A stretch of DNA of 49,224 nucleotides from Candidatus Roizmanbacteria bacterium (GTDB lineage Bacteria; Patescibacteriota; Microgenomatia; UBA1406; GWC2-37-13). Location: assembly GCA_016181725.1 (NCBI GenBank), contig JACOYT010000020.1, forward strand, positions 1 through 49,224. The letters are read 5' to 3'. A model generated the notes under the pieces. It had not been told where the DNA came from. It did not search any database and worked only from the letters and a program-made list of their open reading frames with translations. Made by a program: the position numbers and the translations under genes. Below, in pieces: positions 9,376 to 17,437 of the stretch. Position 1 is the stretch's first letter. Each line of letters starts with the position of its first letter.

Positions 9376-9972
9376 ATGTCCGAATTGAAACAAGCAGATA
9401 AAAAAATACGGTCCTGGGAATTACGCGATGCAGTTCTTGCCGCCATTGGGATAAGCCTTGTACTTGGCGGATCGATTATGATTTCTCCAAATTTTCCTAT
9501 ATTAGTAGGAATTATTATACGGGTGATCGAAGAGGTAAAAGGGATAAAATTTCCTAAAACAAAAATAAACAGAGTTCTTAAAAATCTTGAGAAGCAAGAA
9601 ATTTTATCGATAACAAGAGAAGACGATAAAGTGTATGTGCGTATTAAAAATAAATATGATGGGAGAGTTCTAAAATATTCTATTAAAAAATTACTTGATT
9701 TAAAAAGAGAGAAGAAAAAATGGACAGGGAAATGGTACTTAGTCACATTTGATGTTCCAGAAGATCAAAAGAACAAGAGAGAATACTTACGCGGATTCTT
9801 AAAAGAGATCGGCTTCTATCCATATCAAAAAAGCGTATATATTTTTCCTTATGAGTGTGAAGAGGAAGTAGAGCTTGTTAAAAAGGTTGTGGAAGGAAAT
9901 AAATATATAAACTACATTATTGCGGAGAAGATTGAGCGTGAAGTTGAGATTCGTAGATTTTTTAAGGTATAG
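9376..9972 (+). CDS. PaaX-C/Cas2-like ferredoxin-fold protein with N-terminal winged-helix-like region
   Basis: 198 aa; C-terminal KWYLVTFDVPEDQKNKREYLRGFLKEIGFYPYQKSVYIFPYECEEEV matches PaaX-C/Cas2-type motif; N-terminal VIEEVKGIKFPKTKINRVLKNLEKQEILSI. Confidence 0.8.
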   Translation: MSELKQADKKIRSWELRDAVLAAIGISLVLGGSIMISPNFPILVGIIIRVIEEVKGIKFPKTKINRVLKNLEKQEILSITREDDKVYVRIKNKYDGRVLKYSIKKLLDLKREKKKWTGKWYLVTFDVPEDQKNKREYLRGFLKEIGFYPYQKSVYIFPYECEEEVELVKKVVEGNKYINYIIAEKIEREVEIRRFFKV

Positions 9973-10002
9973 GAGTTATGGTTTAGTAACCACTTCAAAG
10001 CG

Positions 10003-10019
10003 ATAGCAGAAAAGTGGTA
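10003..10019 (-). repeat. Right 17-bp inverted repeat flanking the PaaX/Cas2-like gene
   Basis: ATAGCAGAAAAGTGGTA. Confidence 0.95.
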
Positions 10020-10071
10020 GAAGTAATAACAAAAGACGACTTATCCGTTTTCTTAAGCCCCATATCTCTTC

Positions 10072-10100
10072 TTGACCTGGTTGTGATCTTCATATATAAT
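10072..10100 (+). promoter_or_regulatory. Strong sigma70-like promoter upstream of rplC, TTGACC-17-TATAAT
   Basis: -35 10072-10077, -10 10095-10100, 17-bp spacer. Confidence 0.8.
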
Positions 10101-10109
10101 TTACTTCGC

Positions 10110-10145
10110 ATGACATTTTTCCTTGCGGGAAAAATCAGTGTTTAA
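10110..10145 (+). CDS. Putative 11-aa upstream ORF (MTFFLAGKISV) in rplC leader
   Basis: ATG 10 nt after -10 box, ends TAA; contains ATTTTTCC/GGAAAAAT hairpin. Confidence 0.35.
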   Translation: MTFFLAGKISV

Positions 10146-10171
10146 ATTTTGCCGGATTGGAAGTTATTCGG

Positions 10172-10200
10172 GAGCCCCAATCTGGGGCTTTTTTTATTTT
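10172..10200 (+). terminator. Terminator-like hairpin in rplC 5' leader (possible attenuator)
   Basis: AGCCCC-AATCT-GGGGCT followed by TTTTTTATTTT directly before ATG. Confidence 0.7.
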
Positions 10201-10881
10201 ATGTACGGCTTTATCTTGGGAGAAAAGAAAGAACAATCACAGAGATTTACTGAAGGAGGAGAGAGTGTTCCGGTCACACTCATTAAAACCTCTTCATGTT
10301 ATCTGGTTGATATTAAGCGTCCAGAGAAACATGGATATTTTTCTCTCAAGCTTGGATTCGGCGCAACCAAAAATATCAAAAAGCCACAAGAAGGAGAATT
10401 AAAAAAAGCGGGGATAAAAACCCCGCTTCATTTTTTCCGCGAGATAAGACTGGATAGATATAAACAGAATATTGAAGCTATTGAAGAGAATGGAAAAAAA
10501 GGTCTCAAGCTGGGTGAACTCAAGATCTTTCAAGGCGATGAGTTAAAGGCGACGGCGCTTTTTAAAAAAGGAGATGTGGTTGAGGTTTCTGGTACATCAA
10601 AGGGGAAAGGCTTCCAGGGCGTCGTGAAGCGTCACGGCTTTGCTGGAGGTCCACGTACCCATGGGCAATCTGACCGAGAACGCGCACCAGGCTCAATCGG
10701 ACAGACTACAACTCCAGGCCGTGTGTATAAAGGGAAGAGAATGGCTGGTCACATGGGACACAAGAGAGTGACTGTGAAGGGGCTTACGATCATTGAGGTT
10801 ACTGACGATGGCTTATGTATTGGGGGATTGGTGCCTGGTTCGAAAAGGGGGTTACTTGAGATAAGAAGTTCTGTGAAGTAG
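10201..10881 (+). CDS. rplC: 50S ribosomal protein L3
   Basis: MYGFILGEKKEQSQRF…VKRHGFAGGPRTHGQSDRERAPGSIGQTTTPGRVYKGKRMAGHMG; start reassigned to 10201, downstream of the leader hairpin. Confidence 0.95.
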   Translation: MYGFILGEKKEQSQRFTEGGESVPVTLIKTSSCYLVDIKRPEKHGYFSLKLGFGATKNIKKPQEGELKKAGIKTPLHFFREIRLDRYKQNIEAIEENGKKGLKLGELKIFQGDELKATALFKKGDVVEVSGTSKGKGFQGVVKRHGFAGGPRTHGQSDRERAPGSIGQTTTPGRVYKGKRMAGHMGHKRVTVKGLTIIEVTDDGLCIGGLVPGSKRGLLEIRSSVK

Positions 10882-10887
10882 AAGATT

Positions 10888-11604
10888 ATGAAAAAGAAAA
10901 TAGCAAAGCAAAAAAAGGAAACCGTAAAGAGGAAGTCAACCAAAACCGCAAAGCAAGGTCCAACGATTCCTGTTTTTGACCTTGCAGGAAAACGAAAAAA
11001 GGAGATGACTCTTCCCAAAGAGGTTTTTTCGTCAAAGATAAACGAGAAGCTTCTTGCACGATACGTATACGTATATTTAGCAAATCAGCGCCAAGGGACA
11101 GCCTCAACAAAAAAAAGAGGAGAAATCGTAGGATCCAAACGAAAAATCTGGCGACAAAAAGGAACTGGAAGAGCGCGGCACGGGGCAAGAAGCGCTCCGA
11201 TTTTTGTCGGTGGAGGGGTAGCATTTGGACCAAAGCCGAAAAGCTTTTCCCTTAGGATGAACAAAAAACAAAAGCGAAAGGCTCTTTTTGACGCACTGAC
11301 GAAAGCGTGGGTACAAAAAAATATTCTTGGTTTATCGAAAGAGAGTGTAGATATGGAGCCAAAGACGAAAGTATTTGCAAAATTTCTCAACCGATTAGAT
11401 CTGCGCGATAAAAAAGTTCTCATAGTTTTGCCGCGCCTTGAAAAAAATAATCTCGTTTTAGCTGCACGAAATATTCCGCAGCTTGATCTTGTTGACACAA
11501 AGACACTAAACGCCTATGAAATACTTTCAAAAGAAAAAATTATTTTTGTAGATGGCGCTTTGGAAGTTTTAGAAAAGCATTTCTTAAAAAAACATGAAAA
11601 TTGA
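10888..11604 (+). CDS. rplD: 50S ribosomal protein L4
   Basis: RQGTASTKKRGEIVGSKRKIWRQKGTGRARHGARSAPIFVGGGVAFGPKP. Confidence 0.98.
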   Translation: MKKKIAKQKKETVKRKSTKTAKQGPTIPVFDLAGKRKKEMTLPKEVFSSKINEKLLARYVYVYLANQRQGTASTKKRGEIVGSKRKIWRQKGTGRARHGARSAPIFVGGGVAFGPKPKSFSLRMNKKQKRKALFDALTKAWVQKNILGLSKESVDMEPKTKVFAKFLNRLDLRDKKVLIVLPRLEKNNLVLAARNIPQLDLVDTKTLNAYEILSKEKIIFVDGALEVLEKHFLKKHEN

Positions 11605-11881
11605 GGACATTATTAAAGGCCCGGTATTGACCGAAAAAGCAACGAGTTTAGCCGCACGAAAGGTATATATGTTTGAGGTCGAGAAAAAAGCAAACAAAAA
11701 TCAGATTAAAGAAGCATTGGAGAAGATCTATCCTCTGAAAATTGAGAAGGTAACCGTGGTCCAACGCAAAGGCAAGATGAAGCGCCCAGGAAAAAGAATG
11801 AGACCAAAAACTTTGCCAGACAGAAAAATTGCATATGTAAAAGTTTTAGAGGGAAAGATTGATCTTTTTCCCCAGGCATAA
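11594..11881 (+). CDS. rplW: 50S ribosomal protein L23
   Basis: IIKGPVLTEKATSLAARKVYMFEVEKKANKNQIKEALEKIY. Confidence 0.97.
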   Translation: MKIEDIIKGPVLTEKATSLAARKVYMFEVEKKANKNQIKEALEKIYPLKIEKVTVVQRKGKMKRPGKRMRPKTLPDRKIAYVKVLEGKIDLFPQA

Positions 11882-11884
11882 TTT

Positions 11885-12655
11885 ATGAAAATACGTACGG
11901 TATCGAAAACGAGCGAACCAGAAAAAAAACTCATCACGATACTAAAGAAACATTCCGGACGTGACAATACTGGCCAGATTTCGGTGCGTCATCAAGGGAG
12001 GCGTCAGAAGAGATACTACCGATTCATCGATTTCAAGCGTGACAAGCGAGGAGTAAAAGGTGTTGTAAAGCACATTGAATACGATCCCAATAGAAATGCG
12101 CATATCGCCCTTATCGAATATGCCGATGGTGAAAGGCGGTATATCCTTCATCCGCAGGATTTAAAAATTGGTGACAAAATTCTTTCTGATGAAGAGATAG
12201 AGATTAAGACGGGAAACGCGCTTCCTTTAAAAAATATTCCAATCGGAATACAAGTCCACAATGTTGAGCTTTATCCGAATCAGGGAGGAAAAATTGTGCG
12301 CGGTGCTGGAACATTTGCCACCGTGATTGCAAAAGAGGATAAGTATGTTCATCTCAAACTTCCCTCAGGAGAGGTACGAAAATTTCTCAGGGACTGTTAC
12401 GCAACGGTGGGTACGGTGGGGAATGTAGCTCATAAGGAGGAGATTATTGGAAAAGCAGGGAGAAAAATTCTCATGGGTATCCGACCTACCGTTCGAGGCA
12501 CCGCGCAGAATCCTCGAAGCCATCCTCACGGAGGCGGTGAAGGGCGGGTTGGTGAAGGGATGCACCCCAAGACCCCCTGGGGTAAACCAGCTCGAGGAAA
12601 GAAAACAAGAAAAAAGAAGAAGTGGAGCAATAAACTAATTGTAAAAAGAAAATAA
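11885..12655 (+). CDS. rplB: 50S ribosomal protein L2
   Basis: KKLITILKKHSGRDNTGQISVRHQGGRRQK-like N-term and GIRPTVRGTAQNPRSHPHGGGEGR. Confidence 0.99.
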   Translation: MKIRTVSKTSEPEKKLITILKKHSGRDNTGQISVRHQGRRQKRYYRFIDFKRDKRGVKGVVKHIEYDPNRNAHIALIEYADGERRYILHPQDLKIGDKILSDEEIEIKTGNALPLKNIPIGIQVHNVELYPNQGGKIVRGAGTFATVIAKEDKYVHLKLPSGEVRKFLRDCYATVGTVGNVAHKEEIIGKAGRKILMGIRPTVRGTAQNPRSHPHGGGEGRVGEGMHPKTPWGKPARGKKTRKKKKWSNKLIVKRK

Positions 12656-12656
12656 T

Positions 12657-13088
12657 ATGGAAGCCCGGGCTTATATCAAAAACGTAAAAATATCGCCAAA
12701 GAAATTGCGATTCTTATTGCCGGAACTCAAAAAGAGGCAGCCATCCGAGGCTTTGCACTATTTGTTTTACACACCGAAGAAACCAGCAAGGATTTTTTAC
12801 AAGGCAATAAAATCCGCCCTTGATAATGCAAAAAGCACGCTTGGAGTAGGCGAAGATACGCTCATTTTTAAAACGTTAACCGTTGAAGAAGGGCAAAAAC
12901 TTAAGCGATTTAAAGCAGGAGGAAGAGGAAGAGCGAAACCCTTTACGCGAAGACATGCCCATATAAAGGTGGTTTTGAAGGCGAAAGAGACGGTTAAAGC
13001 AAAGCAGGCAGAAGAGAAGGTAAGGGAAGAAAAAAAGACAAAGCTAATCGAAGCAAGCGCAAAACCAAAGCGTAAAACTAAAAAATAG
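12657..13088 (+). CDS. rplV: 50S ribosomal protein L22 with basic/charged C-terminal extension
   Basis: AYIKNVKISPKKLRFLLPELKKRQPSEALHYL…GRGRAKPFTRRHAHIKVVL. Confidence 0.96.
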   Translation: MEARAYIKNVKISPKKLRFLLPELKKRQPSEALHYLFYTPKKPARIFYKAIKSALDNAKSTLGVGEDTLIFKTLTVEEGQKLKRFKAGGRGRAKPFTRRHAHIKVVLKAKETVKAKQAEEKVREEKKTKLIEASAKPKRKTKK

Positions 13089-13090
13089 TT

Positions 13091-13729
13091 ATGGGACAGA
13101 AAGTGCATCCAAAAGGATTACGACTCGGAGTTCTCTACAACTGGAATTCACGGTGGTTTTTTTCTGATAAGAAGAAATATCGCCAGACGCTTCTTTCAGA
13201 TACCGTGATCCGGAAAAAACTTATGGAAAAGTTCCGATTCGCCTCGGTGACGCAAGTTGATATTGAGCGGGCAATTAACAAAATTACCGTCATCATATAT
13301 TCGGTAAAACCAGGGATGATCATAGGAAGAGGAGGAAGGGGACTTGAGGAGGTTAAAAAATCTATCCTTGAGGATCTCAAGCTGGACCCGGGTGCAAAAG
13401 ATATTAAGGTAGATCTTCGGATTGAACCTGTCAAAAAGCCCTATACGAACGCTTACTTTACGGCCCAGTCAATAGCTGAAAAGCTTGTGAGAGGATTTTC
13501 GCACCGTTCGGTTATTCACAGTATGATGAACAGGGTTATAGAGGCGGGCGCAAAAGGGGTAAAAGTTCAACTTGGAGGGCGAATCGCAGGAGCAGAGATT
13601 TCTCGACGGGAAAAATATTTTCAAGGAACCGTACCCACCTCAACCATACGAGAAGACGTAGATTTTGCCACGTATCCTGCGCTTACAAAATCGGGATACA
13701 TTGGAGTAAAAGTTTGGATATGCAGATAG
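13091..13729 (+). CDS. rpsC: 30S ribosomal protein S3
   Basis: MGQKVHPKGLRLGVLYNWNSRWF…GMIIGRGGRGLEEVKK. Confidence 0.99.
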   Translation: MGQKVHPKGLRLGVLYNWNSRWFFSDKKKYRQTLLSDTVIRKKLMEKFRFASVTQVDIERAINKITVIIYSVKPGMIIGRGGRGLEEVKKSILEDLKLDPGAKDIKVDLRIEPVKKPYTNAYFTAQSIAEKLVRGFSHRSVIHSMMNRVIEAGAKGVKVQLGGRIAGAEISRREKYFQGTVPTSTIREDVDFATYPALTKSGYIGVKVWICR

Positions 13730-13730
13730 T

Positions 13731-14135
13731 ATGTTAGCACCAAAAAGGCAAAAATATCGTAAACAATTTAGAGGGTCATGGCGAGCATTAGCAATAAAGG
13801 GTGATAAACTTAATTTCGGGAGTTTTGGATTAAAAGCAGCGACAACAGGGTGGATAAAAGACCGAGAAATTGAGGCGTCTCGTGTGGTCCTTGCACGCGC
13901 GACAAGAAAGTACGGGAAGTACTGGATACGAATTTTTCCAGACAAACCATATACCAAAAAGCCGCCCGAGGTGACCATGGGATCGGGAAAAGGCGAAGTT
14001 TCACATTTTGTTGCTTCTGTGTCACCAGGACGCATGCTTTTTGAATTGGATGGTTTGGATCAAAAGCGCGCCCGAGAAGTTTTTAAGGTGGTGTCATCGA
14101 AACTTTCGGTCAAGACAAAAGTTATTTCTAAGTAG
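13731..14135 (+). CDS. rplP: 50S ribosomal protein L16
   Basis: MLAPKRQKYRKQFRG…IRIFPDKPYTKKPPEVTMGSGKGEV. Confidence 0.98.
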   Translation: MLAPKRQKYRKQFRGSWRALAIKGDKLNFGSFGLKAATTGWIKDREIEASRVVLARATRKYGKYWIRIFPDKPYTKKPPEVTMGSGKGEVSHFVASVSPGRMLFELDGLDQKRAREVFKVVSSKLSVKTKVISK

Positions 14136-14137
14136 CT

Positions 14138-14356
14138 ATGAAAAAATTAACGAAGGCGTTACGTGGGAAAACGATTGAAGAGCTGAAGGAAGAAGAGCGC
14201 GCCGTAAGAGAAGAGGTGGCGAAACTAAAACTCAAGCAGCGTGTCAGTCCAGAAAAAGATACCAATATACTCATGAAGAAGAGAAAAAAGCTTGCAGTTA
14301 TCCTTACGGTTTTGAGTGAGAAGAAGGAACTTGAACAGTTAAAAGCCCAAAAATAA
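14138..14356 (+). CDS. rpmC: 50S ribosomal protein L29
   Basis: Position between rplP and rpsQ; MKKLTKALRGKTIEELKEEERAVREEVAKLKLKQ. Confidence 0.93.
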   Translation: MKKLTKALRGKTIEELKEEERAVREEVAKLKLKQRVSPEKDTNILMKKRKKLAVILTVLSEKKELEQLKAQK

Positions 14357-14359
14357 GCT

Positions 14360-14620
14360 ATGCCCAAAATTTTTATCGGAAAAGTAGTATCGACAAAAAT
14401 GAAGGACACCGTCGTTGTTTTGGTTGAGCGGAAGCTGCGGCATCCCCTCTATCGGAAGGTGATTGCTCGTCGAAAAAAATATAAAGCCCATGTTGATGGT
14501 TTGGAACTTGAGGTGGGAGATGCCGTCCGCATAAGAGAGACGCGGCCGATCTCAAAAGACAAACACTTTATCGTTATGGAGAAACTAGAAAAGAAGATAA
14601 GCTCAAAGCGCAAAACTTAA
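14360..14620 (+). CDS. rpsQ: 30S ribosomal protein S17
   Basis: GKVVSTKMKDTVVVLVERKLRHPLYRKVIARRKKYKAH…VRIRETRPISKDKHFIV. Confidence 0.97.
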   Translation: MPKIFIGKVVSTKMKDTVVVLVERKLRHPLYRKVIARRKKYKAHVDGLELEVGDAVRIRETRPISKDKHFIVMEKLEKKISSKRKT

Positions 14621-14626
14621 AACGTC

Positions 14627-14724
14627 AAAAATAAACGGGTGACGCGGTCGGAAGGGTTCCCGACAGCGCGCAGCGTAGCGAGCACTGGCGGGAAGGAGAC
14701 CGCGGCAGGACCCGTTTATTTTTT
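14627..14724 (+). ncRNA. Large GC-rich nested hairpin element between rpsQ and rplN (structured RNA, terminator-like or MITE-like)
   Basis: Outer AAAAATAAACGGGT/ACCCGTTTATTTTT (14 bp), CGCGGTC/GACCGCG (7 bp), TTCCCG/CGGGAA (6 bp), CAG/CTG, then T-run. Confidence 0.6.
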
Positions 14725-14761
14725 ACTAGATTATAGCTTTGAGTTTTGAGTTTTTATTCCT

Positions 14762-15136
14762 ATGTTACAGCAGAGATCGATTCTTAGCGTGGCAGATAAT
14801 ACAGGCGCAAAAAAAGTAATGGTGATCGGAATTCCCAAGAAGGGAAATCGTACCTATGCATATCTTGGTGATGTGGTTGTGGGAACCATCAAAGAAGCCA
14901 TACCATATGCCCAGGTAAAGAAAGGCGAGATTGTTCCGGCGCTTATTGTTCGAACAAAAAAAGAAAAGAGGAGAAAGGACGGAAGTTATATTCGATTTGA
15001 CGATAATGCATGTGTCATCCTTCAATCAAAGGACGCAAAAGAGCCTCGTGGAACAAGAATTTTTGGACCGATAGCAAAAGAGGTCAAAGACCTCGGATTC
15101 AATAAAATTGCAAGTTTGGCAGAGGAAATCTATTAA
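14762..15136 (+). CDS. rplN: 50S ribosomal protein L14
   Basis: MLQQRSILSVADNTGAKKVMVIG…RGTRIFGPIAKEVKDLGFNKIASLAEEIY. Confidence 0.98.
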   Translation: MLQQRSILSVADNTGAKKVMVIGIPKKGNRTYAYLGDVVVGTIKEAIPYAQVKKGEIVPALIVRTKKEKRRKDGSYIRFDDNACVILQSKDAKEPRGTRIFGPIAKEVKDLGFNKIASLAEEIY

Positions 15137-15138
15137 CT

Positions 15139-15444
15139 ATGCGGATACGAAAAGGAGATAAGGTAAGGGTTATTACGGGAAAAGATAGAGGAAGAGAAGG
15201 GGTTGTTGAGAGAGTGTATGCAAAACAACAGCGGATATTTTTACCCGGAATAAATCTCTTTAAGAAGCATATAAAAAAAAGCGAACAAACGCCCCAAGGC
15301 GGAGTTGTTGAGCTTCCTCGCCCCGTCCCCGTATCAAACGTTATGTTGATTTGTCCCAAGTGCAAAAAGACTACAAGAGTGGCATACCGCGTAGAAAGCG
15401 GAAAGAAGTTTCGGATGTGCAAGAGGTGCAAAAGTAAAATATGA
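15139..15444 (+). CDS. rplX: 50S ribosomal protein L24
   Basis: MRIRKGDKVRVITGKDRGREGVVERV…CPKCKKTTRVAYRVESGKKFRMCKRC. Confidence 0.97.
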   Translation: MRIRKGDKVRVITGKDRGREGVVERVYAKQQRIFLPGINLFKKHIKKSEQTPQGGVVELPRPVPVSNVMLICPKCKKTTRVAYRVESGKKFRMCKRCKSKI

Positions 15445-15977
15445 CAAGTTTTAAGGATCATTACAATCAAGAGGTGAGGAAGCGGCTTATGGAGAAACTC
15501 CATATCAAAAATCCGATGGCAGTACCTAAAGTTGAAAAAGTGGTAATCAATGTGGGGGCAGGGGAGGCAGTTTCGAATAAGCAGGCTCTTGAAAAGATAC
15601 AGGAGCAGTTGGGATGGATAGCAGGACAAAAACCGATTGTTACCAAGGCAAGAAAATCAGTCTCAGCCTTTAAGATACGAAAAGGTGTCCCAATCGGTGT
15701 GAAAGTTACTCTTCGAGGGCGAAACATGTATCACTTTTTGGAGAAATTAATAAAGATTGTTATTCCCCGGATGAGAGATTTTCGCGGAGTTGCCGAAACA
15801 AGCCTTGATGCACATGGCAACTTAAATCTTGGACTTATAGAACAGACGATTTTTCCAGAAGTAGACTTTGACAAAGTTGATAAAATAAGAGGTTTGCAGA
15901 TTACGATTGTCACAAACGCCGGCGATAAGGCTCTTGGGAAAAAGCTGTTCGAGGAGTTAGGAATACCATTCAAGTAA
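15441..15977 (+). CDS. rplE: 50S ribosomal protein L5
   Basis: [16 protein letters not shown]…[31 protein letters not shown]. Confidence 0.98.
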   Translation: MTSFKDHYNQEVRKRLMEKLHIKNPMAVPKVEKVVINVGAGEAVSNKQALEKIQEQLGWIAGQKPIVTKARKSVSAFKIRKGVPIGVKVTLRGRNMYHFLEKLIKIVIPRMRDFRGVAETSLDAHGNLNLGLIEQTIFPEVDFDKVDKIRGLQITIVTNAGDKALGKKLFEELGIPFK

Positions 15978-15978
15978 T

Positions 15979-16164
15979 ATGGCAAAAACATCAGATGAGG
16001 TTAAATTCCACAAAAAACAGAAGTATAAAATTCGAGTGAGAAATCGGTGTGCGCTTTGTGGAAGAGCTCGGGCGTATATGCGCAGGTTCGGATTATGCCG
16101 TATATGCTTTCGCGAAAAAGCATTGAAAGGAGAGATTCCAGGCGTAAAAAAAGTTTCATGGTAA
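15979..16164 (+). CDS. rpsZ: 30S ribosomal protein S14 type Z (zinc-binding)
   Basis: 61 aa; [41 protein letters not shown]. Confidence 0.97.
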   Translation: MAKTSDEVKFHKKQKYKIRVRNRCALCGRARAYMRRFGLCRICFREKALKGEIPGVKKVSW

Positions 16165-16171
16165 AGATTCT

Positions 16172-16456
16172 ATGGGAAGATCATTGAAGAAGGGTCCTTA
16201 TATCGATCCTAAGCTTTTAAAAAAAGTTTTGAAACAAAAAGAGACAGGAGAAAGAAACCCTCTAAAGACATGGGCAAGAGATTGTCAGATTCCTCCCGAG
16301 TTTGTTGGCCATAAATTTCAGGTACATAATGGAAGGAAGTTTATTGATGTTGCGGTAAGTGAGGCAATGGTAGGACATCGCCTTGGAGAATTTGCCCCAA
16401 CAAGAACATTCAGAGGGCATGGGAAAGTAACAAAGCGGGTAGTTACACCAACCTAA
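16172..16456 (+). CDS. rpsS: 30S ribosomal protein S19 (displaced from usual rplB-rpsS-rplV position)
   Basis: [19 protein letters not shown]…[41 protein letters not shown]. Confidence 0.98.
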   Translation: MGRSLKKGPYIDPKLLKKVLKQKETGERNPLKTWARDCQIPPEFVGHKFQVHNGRKFIDVAVSEAMVGHRLGEFAPTRTFRGHGKVTKRVVTPT

Positions 16457-16464
16457 GCATATCT

Positions 16465-16857
16465 ATGGGAAACGCATGTATCGATCTTTTAATTCGGATT
16501 AAAAATGGGTATTTGGCGCGCAAAGAGAGGGTAAAATCACCACATTCTCGATTCAAGGAAGAGGTGGTAAAGAAGCTGATTCAGCTTGGCTATGCCAAAT
16601 CCCATAAAATCAGTCAGGAAGGTGGTAAAAAGAATTTGGAGATAGAGCTCTTGTATCTTGATGGTAAACCATCGTTTACTGATGTGAAGTTTTTTTCAAA
16701 ACCAGGCAGGAGATGGTATGTATCTTACAAAGAGATCCCGCAGAAAGTACGCGGTGGATTCGGATCACTGGTTCTTTCTACGCCTTATGGAGTTTTAACG
16801 AACATCGAGGCAAAGAAAGGAAAAGCTGGCGGAGAATTGTTATTTGAGATCTGGTAG
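16465..16857 (+). CDS. rpsH: 30S ribosomal protein S8
   Basis: DLLIRIKNGYLARKE…KVRGGFGSLVLSTPYGVLTNIEAKKGKAGGELLFEIW. Confidence 0.97.
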   Translation: MGNACIDLLIRIKNGYLARKERVKSPHSRFKEEVVKKLIQLGYAKSHKISQEGGKKNLEIELLYLDGKPSFTDVKFFSKPGRRWYVSYKEIPQKVRGGFGSLVLSTPYGVLTNIEAKKGKAGGELLFEIW

Positions 16858-16876
16858 TAGTTTAAACAAGCTCACT

Positions 16877-17425
16877 ATGTCAAAAATAGGCGAAAAAATT
16901 ATAGAGTTTCCTCAAGAAGTACAGATTGATCAAACTGGAGAACTCCTCCATGTGCGAGGAAAAGCCGGAGAGTTTCGACTCAAGCTGCCAAAAGAACTGC
17001 AGCTTGAATTGGACCAAAGCAAAGTTAAGATAAAGCGATTAAGAGACGACAAAAAAACAAGAGCGCTACATGGTTTATATAGAAGCCTTATCGCAAATGC
17101 GGTTTCCGGTGTACAGAAGCCGTGGGAAAAACGTCTGGAGGTTGTTGGCACAGGATATAATGTAAGATTACAAGGCGAGGATCTGGTTTTTAAGATTGGA
17201 TATTCCCATCCAGTAACCTTTAAAAAGGTCCCAGGAATTCTGTTTCAGATTGAAGGAAATAACAGAGTGGTAGTCTCGGGGACAGATCGACAACTTGTTG
17301 GACAGGTCGCATATCAGATAAAAAAGATTCGAAAACCAGATGTGTACAAAGGGAAAGGGGTAAAGTATGAGGGAGAGGTGCTGCGGATTAAGCCGGGCAA
17401 AAAAGCAAAAGCTCAAGAAGCATAA
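16877..17425 (+). CDS. rplF: 50S ribosomal protein L6
   Basis: MSKIGEKIIEFPQEVQI…VRKPDVYKGKGVKYEGEVLRIKPGKKAKA; start set at internal Met of the listed ORF. Confidence 0.96.
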   Translation: MSKIGEKIIEFPQEVQIDQTGELLHVRGKAGEFRLKLPKELQLELDQSKVKIKRLRDDKKTRALHGLYRSLIANAVSGVQKPWEKRLEVVGTGYNVRLQGEDLVFKIGYSHPVTFKKVPGILFQIEGNNRVVVSGTDRQLVGQVAYQIKKIRKPDVYKGKGVKYEGEVLRIKPGKKAKAQEA

Positions 17426-17437
17426 ATTATAAAATAT

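Noticed and set aside
9376-9972. CRISPR-Cas locus suggested by the Cas2-like protein
   Set aside because: No direct-repeat/spacer array and no Cas1, Cas4-adaptation or effector genes anywhere in the window; the flanking repeats are a single inverted pair.
10123-10881. rplC start at 10123 as in the ORF track
   Set aside because: The N-terminal extension reads through the terminator-like leader; L3 homology begins at MYGFILG (10201).
12960-13088. Charged C-terminal tail of L22 as novel domain
   Set aside because: Low-complexity Lys/Glu/Ala extension, common in ribosomal proteins; no evidence of a distinct fold.
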